A stretch of 64,000 nt of DNA, from positions 62,001-126,000 of the forward strand of contig NZ_JACZKG010000071.1 of NCBI RefSeq assembly GCF_014860165.1. Reading direction: 5' to 3'. The position numbers and the translations under genes are program-made. Shown here piece after piece: positions 46,079 to 55,246 of the stretch. Source of the DNA: Devosia sp. GTDB lineage: Bacteria; Pseudomonadota; Alphaproteobacteria; Rhizobiales; Devosiaceae. The notes below the pieces were generated by a model, which was not told the DNA's origin, did no database searches, and saw only the letters and a program-made list of their open reading frames with translations. Each line of letters opens with the position of its first letter. The stretch's first letter is position 1.

Positions 46079-46657
46079 ATGAGTGCTGAGATCGCCACGA
46101 TCGACCGCGTAAGGCAGGCCGTCGCAACATTGCGCAAGAAAGACGTCCGAGTCACCGCCGACCGCGTCATCGAACTGATCGGCGGTGGCGGCAAGAAGAC
46201 CGTGCTCGACCACTTGCGCACACTGCGAACAGGAACCGTCGAACCCGATGAGGTGCCACCGGCGGTGCTTGAGCTGGCCCGAGCGGCCCTCGGGGACATC
46301 TTCCAGGCGGGCCGGACCGCCGAGGCGGATCGGACCAGGGCCGCAACTCAACGACTGGCCAGCTCCCTCGAGGATCTCGATGCGCAGATCCAGGAATTGT
46401 CCGACGCCAACCAGAACCTGGAGGCGGAGGTGAAAAGCCTGAAACTGCTGCTGGACCAAGCTCGAACCAGTGAGGAAGAATCCGGTCAGCGGCTCGCCGC
46501 AGCGGAAGGGACAATCGTCGAACTCAGAGCAGAACTGGCCTTGGGCCGAGAGTCCGCGGCCGCGGATCTGCTTGGAGCGCTGGAATGCTTCGAAGCCTTG
46601 GTGGAGGAGGCGTCATCGGCCAAGTCGAAGCGCGCGAGGACGCTGCAAGAGCAGTAG
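46079..46657 (+). CDS. KfrA-like DNA-binding coiled-coil protein
   Basis: The 192-residue protein has an N-terminal helix-turn-helix domain of the plasmid KfrA type (IDRVRQAVATLRKKDVRVTA, then IGGGGKKTVLDHLRTL). A long coiled coil follows at about 90-170 (LEDLDAQIQELSDANQNLEA). KfrA proteins bind plasmid DNA and regulate or organise it. The ATG at 46079 has GGGAGG upstream; an in-frame GTG at 46010 with AAGGAG would add 23 residues. It precedes the RES gene by 144 bp and might regulate it. Confidence 0.8.
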   Translation: MSAEIATIDRVRQAVATLRKKDVRVTADRVIELIGGGGKKTVLDHLRTLRTGTVEPDEVPPAVLELARAALGDIFQAGRTAEADRTRAATQRLASSLEDLDAQIQELSDANQNLEAEVKSLKLLLDQARTSEEESGQRLAAAEGTIVELRAELALGRESAAADLLGALECFEALVEEASSAKSKRARTLQEQ

Positions 46658-46801
46658 CTGGGCAGGCAGATGCCTGCCTGCTCGGCGGTCTCCGCCGAAG
46701 ATGTCCTCGAGATAGCGTCTCCATCGGGCTGCAAGGTTGTGTGGCGGTGTGGCATGATGTCGTCGCCATGGCGGCGCAAATACTTTGCTGGACCACGAAG
46801 A

Positions 46802-47863
46802 ATGACCGACGACTCAGGCTTGCGCCTCGTCACGACCGACATCGATGCCACTTTCCTTCCTGCGCACGCCATTGGTGGGTTCTTGCCCGTATGTCAGCAC
46901 GACATCGCGATGTTCAACGATGCGTTCTCCGACGAGATCGACTCCTGGATGTCGTCCAGCTTGGCCTGCTGCGACGCGTGCTACGACGATTTTGCCGCCC
47001 ATTGGCCGGGGGTCACTTTTCGCGACATGGAGTTTCAGCGGCAATCGACTGACATCTCGTGGTTCTTCGAGACCTCGCGATTGCGCGAAGTGTACTCGGA
47101 AGCCGAATTCTCGACGTTGATCAACTTCGTCTCCTGTCCGCGTTGCGACGCGATCATCCGGACCAATTTCTGGATCTTCGAGCACCTCTTCAGCGATGTT
47201 CCCGAGATCGAGCGCGCCATCGACGAGCTCTCGGCACTGGGCAAACGCACCCCCTTTCTCCTGCTGGAGCACCAATTCGCGAAAGAGGTTCTCGACGCCA
47301 TTCGCTCGCACTCGGCCGCGGTTGCGCGCAAGGCACTGCCGTCCCGGCTGTTCCGTGCGCGTGCGATCGCCGACCTGATCCGCTTGGGCCAGTCGTTCGA
47401 CTCGGCGGGTTCTTTCGGGCCGGCACCGGCCGATCGTGTCGGGGAGGGCAGGTTCAATCACGCGGGAAATTCGGTGCTCTACGTGGCCGACACCCTCAAC
47501 ACGGCCAGGCTCGAAATAGGAGGCAAGACGGAGGAGGTTTGCGTGGCCGAGCTCGATATCGGGTTGGGGCCCTCACTGGTTCTCGATCTGGTGGAACTGG
47601 ATGAGGACGCGACTTCGTTCGAGATATTGAGCGCCGTCGCATCCTCCGCTCTGCTTGCCGGTCCCAACACGGGTACGGGTTGGTCGAAGCCCCAATATGT
47701 GTTCTCCCGCTTCGTTGCCGACTGTGCTCGGTCGGCCGGTTTCGATGCCATAAGGTACGGCTCCACCAAGGACAGCAATGGATCGAATTTCGTCCTGCTC
47801 GATCCCGCGCAGGATTTTGCCGAGCGAACCAGGCTGGTCGGCGTGGACCGACCTAGCGCCTGA
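46802..47863 (+). CDS. RES-domain toxin-like protein with Cys-rich N-terminus
   Basis: The 353-residue protein ends in a RES domain (about 180-350): RLFRARAIADLI with the NAD-contact Arg, GRFNHAGNSVLYVADTLNTA, and a late SNFVLLDPAQD. RES toxins degrade NAD+ with phosphate or ADP-ribosylate targets. The N-terminal part has two CxxC pairs, CCDACYDDF (around 57) and SCPRCDAI (around 113), which could bind zinc, as in larger HEPN/RES proteins. The start at 46802 is a choice; the frame is open to 46670. No Xre-type antitoxin is adjacent. Confidence 0.78.
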   Translation: MTDDSGLRLVTTDIDATFLPAHAIGGFLPVCQHDIAMFNDAFSDEIDSWMSSSLACCDACYDDFAAHWPGVTFRDMEFQRQSTDISWFFETSRLREVYSEAEFSTLINFVSCPRCDAIIRTNFWIFEHLFSDVPEIERAIDELSALGKRTPFLLLEHQFAKEVLDAIRSHSAAVARKALPSRLFRARAIADLIRLGQSFDSAGSFGPAPADRVGEGRFNHAGNSVLYVADTLNTARLEIGGKTEEVCVAELDIGLGPSLVLDLVELDEDATSFEILSAVASSALLAGPNTGTGWSKPQYVFSRFVADCARSAGFDAIRYGSTKDSNGSNFVLLDPAQDFAERTRLVGVDRPSA

Positions 47864-47950
47864 TCTCGCGACGGTATGGTCGGCGGAAAGCGGCCTCCAC
47901 TCGATAGGTTGGGCTTGTCGACCGTGTTTGCTGCCGCCACCATTGGCCTC

Positions 47951-49591
47951 CTAACCCTCCGGGAGCGATGCTGCCGCCCGCAGGGCCTGCCGGGAGACAT
48001 GGGCGTGGGTCATTGCTGCCGCCGCCAGCACCTGGACCAAGATTCGCTCGAGTTCGAACTGATCGTCCTCAGCCATCGGGTTGTGCACCGCCCCGCGCAT
48101 CCGGTGCGCCATGATGAGGTTCGCTGCCACGGTGCCAGCGGCGCCCGTCGCTGCGAGCGCTGCGATTTCGGCTTTCAGGGCGGGCCAATCCTTCATGCGA
48201 TCGCCGTTGCGGGCGAGCTGTTCGTTCGCCCTGAGAAGCCGATCGACTGGCGTTCCGTGCCACGATCGCTTGAACATGTCGTAGAGCTGGTCGCCTTGGC
48301 CACCCATGGCGCGCACCACGTGCTCCACCGCCACCGCCACCCCTTGAAGGTCTGAAGCCCTACCGCCCATCGCAGCGGGATCATCGGTGTCGAAGGCGTG
48401 ACGTTCGAAGGACCCAAGCCGGAGGAAGATCGCGTCCTGCCGTTCCTGGTCGAGGAAGGTGGCGAACTCCTCGAGTTCCTCATTCGACACAGCGCCTGGT
48501 CCTTCCACGGGAAGGGCCGACCTAAGGGTGCGGGTCAGTCTCTCTTGCTGTTCGGCACTCCAGTCCGGCCAAACCCGCCTGAGCAGCGAGCCGGTTCCGG
48601 TAGTTTCCGCATCTGCTTGCTGGACGACCTGCTCGAAGGACAGGCCCTCGGCGACCTGGAGCATCCGCACGGCTGCCGCCAGGTGGATACGGTATGCCTC
48701 TGCGATCAACGGTCGGCCTTGATCGTCCCAATGGATCCATTGTTCCGCAAGGAACCGGCAGAGCGCGAGGACCGCTTTCGCGTCGACCGTGTGTCGCGCC
48801 ATGGCGACACGGGCCGCCGTTTCGCGGTCGGCGCGATAGCTGGCGTCTTCGGTTTCGGTAAGCTGGAAGCGGCGGCCGCCGTGACTGCGAGCAGCGCGCA
48901 GGAGCGCCATTTCTCCTTCCTCGCTCGCCCAAACCGCAGCGTCGAGCGCGGCACGATGCTCGCGCAGGCCCCGCAGCGCGCGATTTGGTGCGAAGACCTC
49001 GTGGGCGGGTCCGTCGGGCGCGCGGCGTTCGCGCAGGGCGATGCGCGCCGCCTCGGCCACGGCGTCGTTGGTCATGTCGAGCCGGAAGAAGATGCCCATT
49101 TCGGCGATCTCGGCGGCGGCCAGGACCTGCCAGGCGGAATAGAAGTCCCGGAGGTGGCCCCGGTCGTGCGCAACGGCATGCAGCGCATTCCCGATCGAAT
49201 ACCGCCTTTCGGCACGCCGGACGAAAGTCTGAGCTGCATCGCGCTGCAGAAAGGGCTCCCATGTCGGATCGGGATCATCGAGCGGGTGCGGGAGGTCATT
49301 GTGGGCACCTCGCAATTTGAAGAGGGCGTTGGCCAACTCCACCGCAGCGTTCAGGCGCAAGCCGTCCGGCTCCATTTCGTCCACCATGACTCCGGCCCAG
49401 TCGCGAGTCTCTCGCCACCAGCGCCGCGCGATCGCCTCAGGCCAGACCAGCCTGATGATCGGGCGAACGAGTCCGCTCTCCTCGAACCAATCGAGAAGGC
49501 TGTCGCCGTGATGGATGCCACGATATAGTTGGCTAAGGAACTCGTCGCTCGACAGATATCGCCGGAACTTCAGTTTCACGCGTTCTTTCAT
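47951..49591 (-). CDS. unknown 546-residue island protein with a HEPN-like C-terminal motif
   Basis: The protein is nearly all alpha-helical and rich in Ala, Arg and Glu, with no membrane segment. It starts KERVKLKFRRYLSSDEFLSQ. Near residue 497 it has NLIMAHRMRGAVHNPMAEDD, where R-x5-H in a helix resembles the HEPN RNase signature. Whether this is a true HEPN domain is uncertain. The ATG at 49591 follows a GTG in frame. It is transcribed alone, convergent with the RES gene. Confidence 0.65.
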   Translation of the reverse strand: MKERVKLKFRRYLSSDEFLSQLYRGIHHGDSLLDWFEESGLVRPIIRLVWPEAIARRWWRETRDWAGVMVDEMEPDGLRLNAAVELANALFKLRGAHNDLPHPLDDPDPTWEPFLQRDAAQTFVRRAERRYSIGNALHAVAHDRGHLRDFYSAWQVLAAAEIAEMGIFFRLDMTNDAVAEAARIALRERRAPDGPAHEVFAPNRALRGLREHRAALDAAVWASEEGEMALLRAARSHGGRRFQLTETEDASYRADRETAARVAMARHTVDAKAVLALCRFLAEQWIHWDDQGRPLIAEAYRIHLAAAVRMLQVAEGLSFEQVVQQADAETTGTGSLLRRVWPDWSAEQQERLTRTLRSALPVEGPGAVSNEELEEFATFLDQERQDAIFLRLGSFERHAFDTDDPAAMGGRASDLQGVAVAVEHVVRAMGGQGDQLYDMFKRSWHGTPVDRLLRANEQLARNGDRMKDWPALKAEIAALAATGAAGTVAANLIMAHRMRGAVHNPMAEDDQFELERILVQVLAAAAMTHAHVSRQALRAAASLPEG

Positions 49592-49705
49592 CACGATGAT
49601 CCGGGCACGAGGTGAGCAGGGCCAAGGCAGATTGGGTTGAATTCGACTACTTCAGCTACATGGCACTGGGCGAAACAGCGAAGTGTTGGAATTACCAGAC
49701 TGGTT

Positions 49706-50679
49706 TCAAGCTGACGTGGGCGAGACAGCAGCTCGTAGCGTCCTGGATGGATACTTGAACTGCCAAGTCTCGATGAGGAAGACTGCCGCAGCGCTGGCGG
49801 CATGGATCGCCAAACGCGCTATGCGTCGATCGATCGCCCTGGGCCGCCCCCGCTCCTTGCCGTGGGCATCGCCGCCGTGAGTCCTGAGAGCTCCGATGCC
49901 TTGGACGGTGGAGTTCAATCCCCCCAGAATCGTGCGAACGTCGTCGGCTATGTCGTCGGCCACGCCGGTCTTCGCCGGATTGAGCCCCAAGGGATCCCGA
50001 ACCGCCTTGTAGAGGCCCTGTATATCCTTTTGGTTCGGCAGCGGAATGTCCAGTTCCACCAATATGGACCGGCACACGCTTTCGAGAACCGAGCATGCCG
50101 CGGTGACCGCATCCTCGGGATCGGTGTCGACGTTCGCCATGGCCCATTCCAGGTCGTGGTTGACCGTGTCGAAATCGATGACGGCGGCGGTCGTTGACCG
50201 TGTCGAAATCGATGACGGCGGCGGTCGCGGCCAGCGTGTCGATCACGGCCGTCGACTGCCCGGCCTGGGTCAGTCGTACCTTGCCGCCCATCTGCTGCAA
50301 TTTCGAGCCCGTCGTAGCGCAATCTGGCATTGAGATAGTCGAGGACTGCCCGATGTCTTTCAGGATCGTCGAGGAAGTCTCGGGGGTCCGCCGCCCGCTC
50401 GGCAATGGTCCGCAATATTGTCTGGTCCTCTGAGCGGTTCACGCCTTCCAGCGCGTCCACCAGCGTCGGGAGGCGCGATGCGCTTCCGACGCTCATGCTG
50501 ACGTTGCAACCTCGCATGAAGCTCTCGAGCTTGGGGCCCGACCGGTAGATGCCGATCGGAGGCGAGGGGTCATTGCCACCACCGCCGGAGATGACCTGGG
50601 CCAGCGCATCTATGGGCTGGGGAGCGAAGTGGATGTGCATTTGCCTTCCAGTCGAAACAGGCATCGATACATTCGTCAC
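49706..50679 (-). pseudogene. abortive infection (Abi_C) family protein, broken by two frameshifts
   Basis: Three reading frames in order give one protein. Frame one runs from MTNVSMPVSTGRQ (50679) to RLRYDGLE near 50307, the next gives LQQMGGKVRLTQAGQS to VIDFDTVN, and the last runs from HDLEWAMANVD to the stop at 49706. The first shift is one extra A in a GAAATT run near 50303; the second is a perfect 34-bp tandem duplication at 50160-50227. Removing both 35 bases leaves 939 bp, exactly 312 codons. The C-terminal part (GGDAHGKERGR, IARLAIHAASAAAVFLIETW) is the Abi_C domain. Confidence 0.8.
50160..50227. repeat. 34-bp perfect tandem duplication inside the Abi_C gene
   Basis: The 34-base unit starting TTGACCGTGTCGAAATCGAT occupies 50160-50193 and again 50194-50227 with no mismatch. 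The length is 3n+1, so the second copy shifts the reading frame. Identity of the copies implies recent origin or slippage between states. Confidence 0.95.
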
Positions 50680-50790
50680 GGCCGACGAATTTTCAAGCCT
50701 TTGGCGAATGCTGCGAAGAGCGTCCCGATCGCGGTCGGTGGTTCATCGGGGAAGTCCAGGCGAAATCCCTGACGCGGACTTGGACGGCGA

Positions 50791-51951
50791 TCAAGGATGC
50801 GGTCCGTCGAACGCGGCCCCCGATAGATCCAGCGTGCCATGCTTGAGAAGCGCGGCTTCGAGCCGCGTTGATATCCAGGCGTGGGCCTGGGGCGTGAGCT
50901 GCACGGAGGGCTTTCGCATTATGGCGCGCCGAGGGCTCGTGTTACCAAAACCGGCCGACAGGTTGCGGAGGGTCGGAGCAAAGGCCAGGGCGCCCAATTC
51001 GTCCATCATGTCCACCATGGACACCCCGGTTGAGAGCGGCCCATCGATGAAGACCGGACTGTGCACGCGGATGTAGTGGGACCAATCGGCCTTCCAGCTT
51101 CGAGCCGAGAGATCGCCCGGCGTTGCATCGTCGGTGCCCGGAACGTGCTGCCTTCCTATGGCTCGTCCATATATTCGGTAGTCGCTGCGATCCTGGACCA
51201 TCCGTGCCATGAACATGACCGCGCCGTCCTGGACCTGCCGGGGGCGCTTCCCGGTCGGATAGGTGCATGCCCAGTTCGACCCCGATCGCGCGACCTCCTG
51301 TCCGATGTCCATCGACAGGTCGGCTCGGTCCTCCGACCGACCGAAGAATTTCACGAATGACTGGAGGGGCGCATCGAGCGGGCTCGCCGACAGGAATGGA
51401 GATGCAAGGTCCACGTCCTCCCCGAAGTCCGGCAGGGGGGCCGGAGCCGCAGTCAGGCGCACGCCGGCGAGCGTCTTGGCCCACTGCGCGAGGCGTGCTG
51501 CATCCAGGTCGACCGAGGTCCTCCCCCACAGGTCCGCGAAGTAGTCGAGGCAATGCGACACGATGTTGGAATCGCTGGCACAGAACCCGAACTCCTTGTT
51601 CCGGAACATCGCCGCTTCCGTGAGGTTGGCACTCGTGACGATCGCCGAAGAGGTGCCGAACACGTACATCTTGGAGTGGAGCCCTCTTATGCCGCGCACC
51701 GTTGCGCCGGCGCGAAGCAGGGTTTCGAGGGCGGCGAGATCGCTCACACCGGCATTGAATCCATTCAGGTCGAAGCGAGTGATCACCTCGATGGTGGGAG
51801 GCACTGCCAGCTTCAGGAAGCGCTGCACGGTGGACTGCTTGATGAAAGGGCAGATGATCCGCAGGGCCGCCGGCCGCGATTTCATCTCGCGGTCGATCTC
51901 CTCGGCCCATCCGGAATCGACGAGTCGAAAGCTTTCCAACTGACGCTCCAT
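50791..51951 (-). CDS. phospholipase D-like domain protein (single HKD)
   Basis: The 386-residue protein has the PLD/Nuc-like motif around residue 93: GLHSKMYVFGTSSAIVTSAN, followed by LTEAAMFRNKEFGF. The His, Lys, Ser and Asn are kept, while the usual Asp of HxKx4D is Gly. Nuc-type enzymes with a single motif act as dimers on DNA. The rest, about residues 190-386, is unfamiliar. It lies divergent from a second PLD-like gene. Nuclease activity in defence is a fair inference. Confidence 0.75.
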   Translation of the reverse strand: MERQLESFRLVDSGWAEEIDREMKSRPAALRIICPFIKQSTVQRFLKLAVPPTIEVITRFDLNGFNAGVSDLAALETLLRAGATVRGIRGLHSKMYVFGTSSAIVTSANLTEAAMFRNKEFGFCASDSNIVSHCLDYFADLWGRTSVDLDAARLAQWAKTLAGVRLTAAPAPLPDFGEDVDLASPFLSASPLDAPLQSFVKFFGRSEDRADLSMDIGQEVARSGSNWACTYPTGKRPRQVQDGAVMFMARMVQDRSDYRIYGRAIGRQHVPGTDDATPGDLSARSWKADWSHYIRVHSPVFIDGPLSTGVSMVDMMDELGALAFAPTLRNLSAGFGNTSPRRAIMRKPSVQLTPQAHAWISTRLEAALLKHGTLDLSGAAFDGPHP

Positions 51952-52200
51952 GCCCGCTTCGGGTGCCCACCCCTAGGCTTAGCTGCCCAGCAGTTTCGTC
52001 GACGCCCGAGAAGGCCGCCTGCTTCTACTGTATCAACGATTGAGATCGCGCCAGCAATGCCACCGCCTGACCGAGGCGCGCATCGGCACTACCCGGGGCC
52101 GTAGCGGCTGCAGAGCGCGGCCGTCCAATCGCGATGCGCACCACAGTGGATTTGTTCGGGCAGTCGTGCAAGCTCGATGCAAAAGGATGGGACTGAATCC

Positions 52201-53427
52201 ATGCTGCTGACCCAAGACATGCTGCTCGGACGCCTTGCCGAATTGGTTCGAGACGCTACCGCGATCGATATTGCCACTGCTTGGGCATCGCCGGGGCAGG
52301 CGATGGACGCCGTGCTGGAACGGGCCGGGAGCATTCCGCTGCGCGCCATTGTCGGCATCGCCGGATGGGCGACGCATCCGAGCGCGCTCCGCGCGTTCGC
52401 TGAGGGCGGTCATCTCCGCATTCCGACAAAGGCTCCTCTTTTCCATCCGAAGGTGATCCTGTTCCACCATGGGGAACGGACGACGGCATGGATCGGCAGC
52501 GCCAACCTGACCCGCAGCGGATACCAGCAGAATAGAGAGGTCATGTTCGAGGTAGCGGAGGGGCATGGCATCCGGCAATGGTTCGACGAGATCTGGGCCT
52601 CGCTGCCGCATGATCCCAGCGACGTGGTGGACGACTACGAGGCGAATTGGCGCCCGGACAGGGCCTTCCATGAACCGATCGCCGATCTCGAGGAAACCGG
52701 ACCTGTCCCCTCAGTGCTCGATCCCCTGCCCGATGGCGCGGATTGGGCGGCCTATGTGGAAGCGATCGGTCGCGCGAGCCGGTTCTGGAAGAGCCAGAAT
52801 GTCCATTGGACCGTGGATGGCGAGGGTCCGAGCTGGCTCACCACGATCAATCTGGGGAATGCGATCGTCAAGAGAGCCGACTTCGCCCGCCTGACGTATC
52901 TCGAGTACCGCGTGCTGCTCGGCATAGAACTGCGCGGCGAGCATTCTGCCTACGGGCTGCTCGGATCCATGAAAGGTGCCGGCCTGGCGAAGGAGGCGTT
53001 CAATCCGAGCAATGGACGACCACCAGCTGTCCGACTCCATGTACGCAAGCTGCTGCAGCCGGTCATGGACAGCAGTTTCGAGGACTTTCCCGAGGTTGCA
53101 TCGCGATTCATCGCGCGCATTTCCGAGATCGAAGGGTTCGCCGGCTCGGTGGCCACGCGCCTGATCGTTCTTGCCCGCCCGGACCTAGCCGTATCGGTGA
53201 ACAATGGCTCGAAAGCCATGCTGGAACTGTACAGCGGCATTCGAGGCTCGGCGTTGTCCAAGCCTCGCCGGCCGAAGGCCAGCGGGTCCTACCCGGAACT
53301 GCTCGAATATCTGGGAACCCAGCCTTGGTACCGGTCGCCAAAGCCCCGCAACCCCTACGAACGAATGCTGTCCTCCAGTCGCGGTGCCCTGCTGGATGCG
53401 ATCGCCTATGGCCACGGGTGGAGGTGA
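52201..53427 (+). CDS. phospholipase D-like domain protein (second, divergent)
   Basis: This 408-residue protein begins MLLTQDMLLGRLAELVRDAT and has a single PLD-like motif around residue 80: LFHPKVILFHHGERTTAWIG then SANLTRSGYQQNREVMFEV. Again His, Lys, Ser and Asn are kept while the Asp position is Glu/Gly. A C-terminal region of about 230 residues is helical and unfamiliar. An ATG at 52177 would add eight residues. It is separated from the other PLD-like gene by 249 bp. Confidence 0.75.
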   Translation: MLLTQDMLLGRLAELVRDATAIDIATAWASPGQAMDAVLERAGSIPLRAIVGIAGWATHPSALRAFAEGGHLRIPTKAPLFHPKVILFHHGERTTAWIGSANLTRSGYQQNREVMFEVAEGHGIRQWFDEIWASLPHDPSDVVDDYEANWRPDRAFHEPIADLEETGPVPSVLDPLPDGADWAAYVEAIGRASRFWKSQNVHWTVDGEGPSWLTTINLGNAIVKRADFARLTYLEYRVLLGIELRGEHSAYGLLGSMKGAGLAKEAFNPSNGRPPAVRLHVRKLLQPVMDSSFEDFPEVASRFIARISEIEGFAGSVATRLIVLARPDLAVSVNNGSKAMLELYSGIRGSALSKPRRPKASGSYPELLEYLGTQPWYRSPKPRNPYERMLSSSRGALLDAIAYGHGWR

Positions 53428-53502
53428 CCTCGAGGGCCATCGCTCAGGATCCATGACGGCGGTACGCAAGCCTGTTTTGCGCGGCACTGCCGCTCCTCGG
53501 AG

Positions 53503-55161
53503 CTAGTCCTCCTTCAGGTGCGAGGCGATGGGTCTCTGAGGTACCTTTGCTGGCTCCAGATATCTCGGCAGGCTTTCGATCAACTTGGACAGCACTGGGA
53601 TCAGGTAATCGCCGTAGTCCGCTGCCTGGGTGGAGTTCTTATGGCCCGTGATCTTGTCGACCACGTCCTGGGGAAGATCGAGATTTCGCCTCAGCGTCTC
53701 GAAACGGTGCCGCCAGGCATGATTGGGCTGCACCTTTCGCACGATGCCCAGCTTGCGCACCCACTTCGACAACCGTTCGCCCACCTTGTCCGACTGCCGG
53801 TGCCCCTTCGCCGAGTTCCTTGCGCGCTCGGGATCGTAGAAGAGCGGTTTGCCTCGGCGCCGATCCACGTAGTCGAGGAACCCCTGCTCCAGCACATGCG
53901 AATGGATGGGCACCACCCGTGCCTCATGGGTTTTGATCGAGCCATCCTCAGGGGTGAATCGCATGCACCAGATCAGGTCTCCGTCAGGCGTCTCCTCCTG
54001 GTAGACATTGGAGGAGTGGAGCTGGCCGATCTCGCCAACCCTGGCACCACTATAAGCGCATAGCCAAGGCACCCATCGCCGGGCCGCGGCTCCGACCTCG
54101 GTCAGGCTTCCCCCGCCTGGAATCAGCGTGGCCGACAGGATCGTCCGCGCCTCGATATGGCTGAACCCCTTTGAACCGAGGCTCACCCTCGGAGCAACCT
54201 CCTGCTTCACACCCTCGGCCACGTTCTCGGTGATGCCTGGCACCTTAGTGCTCGAGGCCGCCCAAGCCAGAATGCCTCGCACGCCGGCGAGATCGCCGGC
54301 CGAGATGGTGCTCGTGTCGCCCCCTTGATCGAAACGGTGATCGCGCCAGCGTGCCACGTCGTTCGTGGTCAGTTCGGCCACATTGTTCTTGCCGGTGAAC
54401 TTCATCAGCATTCTGAACTTGCCCGACCAGCTGTCGATGGTGCTGATTGCCTTGCCGCTCCCCTTGGCCCAAAGCGCCAGCAGGTCCTCGCAGCCGATCG
54501 CGGGACCGGAAAGATTTCTCGGAATCTCAGGGAAACGAGCAAGCTTGGGGTCAGGGGTGTAGTCGCCCGCAGCATTGCGCTTGAGGTGTTCCATGGCGTC
54601 GCGGGCCGCAACGGCGAGGCACCGGCAGAGCAGTGCGAAGCTCTGGGCATCGACATCGATGTTCATGTCTTCGAGCAGCGTGCGCGCATCCTTGGCGAAC
54701 GCATGGACCGCGTTCCGCTCAGGATGGAGCATGAAGTCGTCGATGAAGACGGGGCGCTTGCCGTCGCGCCATTCCGCCTTGGGCAGCGAACGCTGCACCG
54801 CAAGCAGCTTGCGCTCCCAGTCCTCGACAGCGCCGGGATCCTCGCCATGCTCGGCGACATAGCGGCGGTAGTGCTCGCCGCCCAACGCTTGCGCCTCCTT
54901 GTGGGTCAGCCGTCGCTGCACCCGGTTCGGCGAGGCCGGCGCCATCTCCGAGGAGGCCAGCCGCAGCTGCTCCCACTCCGCCTCGATCGCTGCCACTGCC
55001 TGCTTGTGCAGGCGCAGGGCGATCCGAGGATCGCGGGTGCCCAACGACTTGCGGACTTCCTTGCGCTTCAGGATGGGCTGGAGATCGATCGGGACCCAAA
55101 GTCGGGTGTAGAGAATACCGCTCTTGGGCAGCGGCCATGGGCCGGAGGGTTTTAGAGTCAT
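53503..55161 (-). CDS. tyrosine recombinase (island integrase)
   Basis: The 552-residue integrase has a DUF6538-like N-terminus (LYTRLWVPIDLQPILKRKEV), a SAM-like core-binding domain at about 215-300, and a catalytic domain. The latter has Arg in LCAYSGARVGEIGQL (near 375), His-x-x-Arg in HAWRHRFETLRR (near 482), His in KITGHKNS and the nucleophile Tyr in QAADYGDYLIP (near 517). Its start codon overlaps the arm-type repeat at 55160. It sits 85 bp from the tRNA-Ser 3' end, as expected for the enzyme that inserted the island. Confidence 0.93.
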   Translation of the reverse strand: MTLKPSGPWPLPKSGILYTRLWVPIDLQPILKRKEVRKSLGTRDPRIALRLHKQAVAAIEAEWEQLRLASSEMAPASPNRVQRRLTHKEAQALGGEHYRRYVAEHGEDPGAVEDWERKLLAVQRSLPKAEWRDGKRPVFIDDFMLHPERNAVHAFAKDARTLLEDMNIDVDAQSFALLCRCLAVAARDAMEHLKRNAAGDYTPDPKLARFPEIPRNLSGPAIGCEDLLALWAKGSGKAISTIDSWSGKFRMLMKFTGKNNVAELTTNDVARWRDHRFDQGGDTSTISAGDLAGVRGILAWAASSTKVPGITENVAEGVKQEVAPRVSLGSKGFSHIEARTILSATLIPGGGSLTEVGAAARRWVPWLCAYSGARVGEIGQLHSSNVYQEETPDGDLIWCMRFTPEDGSIKTHEARVVPIHSHVLEQGFLDYVDRRRGKPLFYDPERARNSAKGHRQSDKVGERLSKWVRKLGIVRKVQPNHAWRHRFETLRRNLDLPQDVVDKITGHKNSTQAADYGDYLIPVLSKLIESLPRYLEPAKVPQRPIASHLKED

Positions 55162-55184
55162 TCCTGTATCACCTTCCTGTATCA
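55160..55184 (+). repeat. integrase arm-type repeats, right end
   Basis: ATTCCTGTATCACC at 55160-55173 is followed by TTCCTGTATCA at 55174-55184, giving two CTGTATC units 13 bases apart, as at 39755-39779. The first unit overlaps the integrase start codon, so binding could repress the gene. Confidence 0.65.
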
Positions 55185-55246
55185 GTCGGGCGGCGCAAGG
55201 CCTTGTCGCACAAGGCTTTCAGGAATTCCAAGGCTTTTGGGATGAA

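Noticed and set aside
48398-49528. 376-codon plus-strand ORF opposite the 546-residue island gene
   Set aside because: The minus-strand protein has normal composition and a better start; the plus reading is a shadow.
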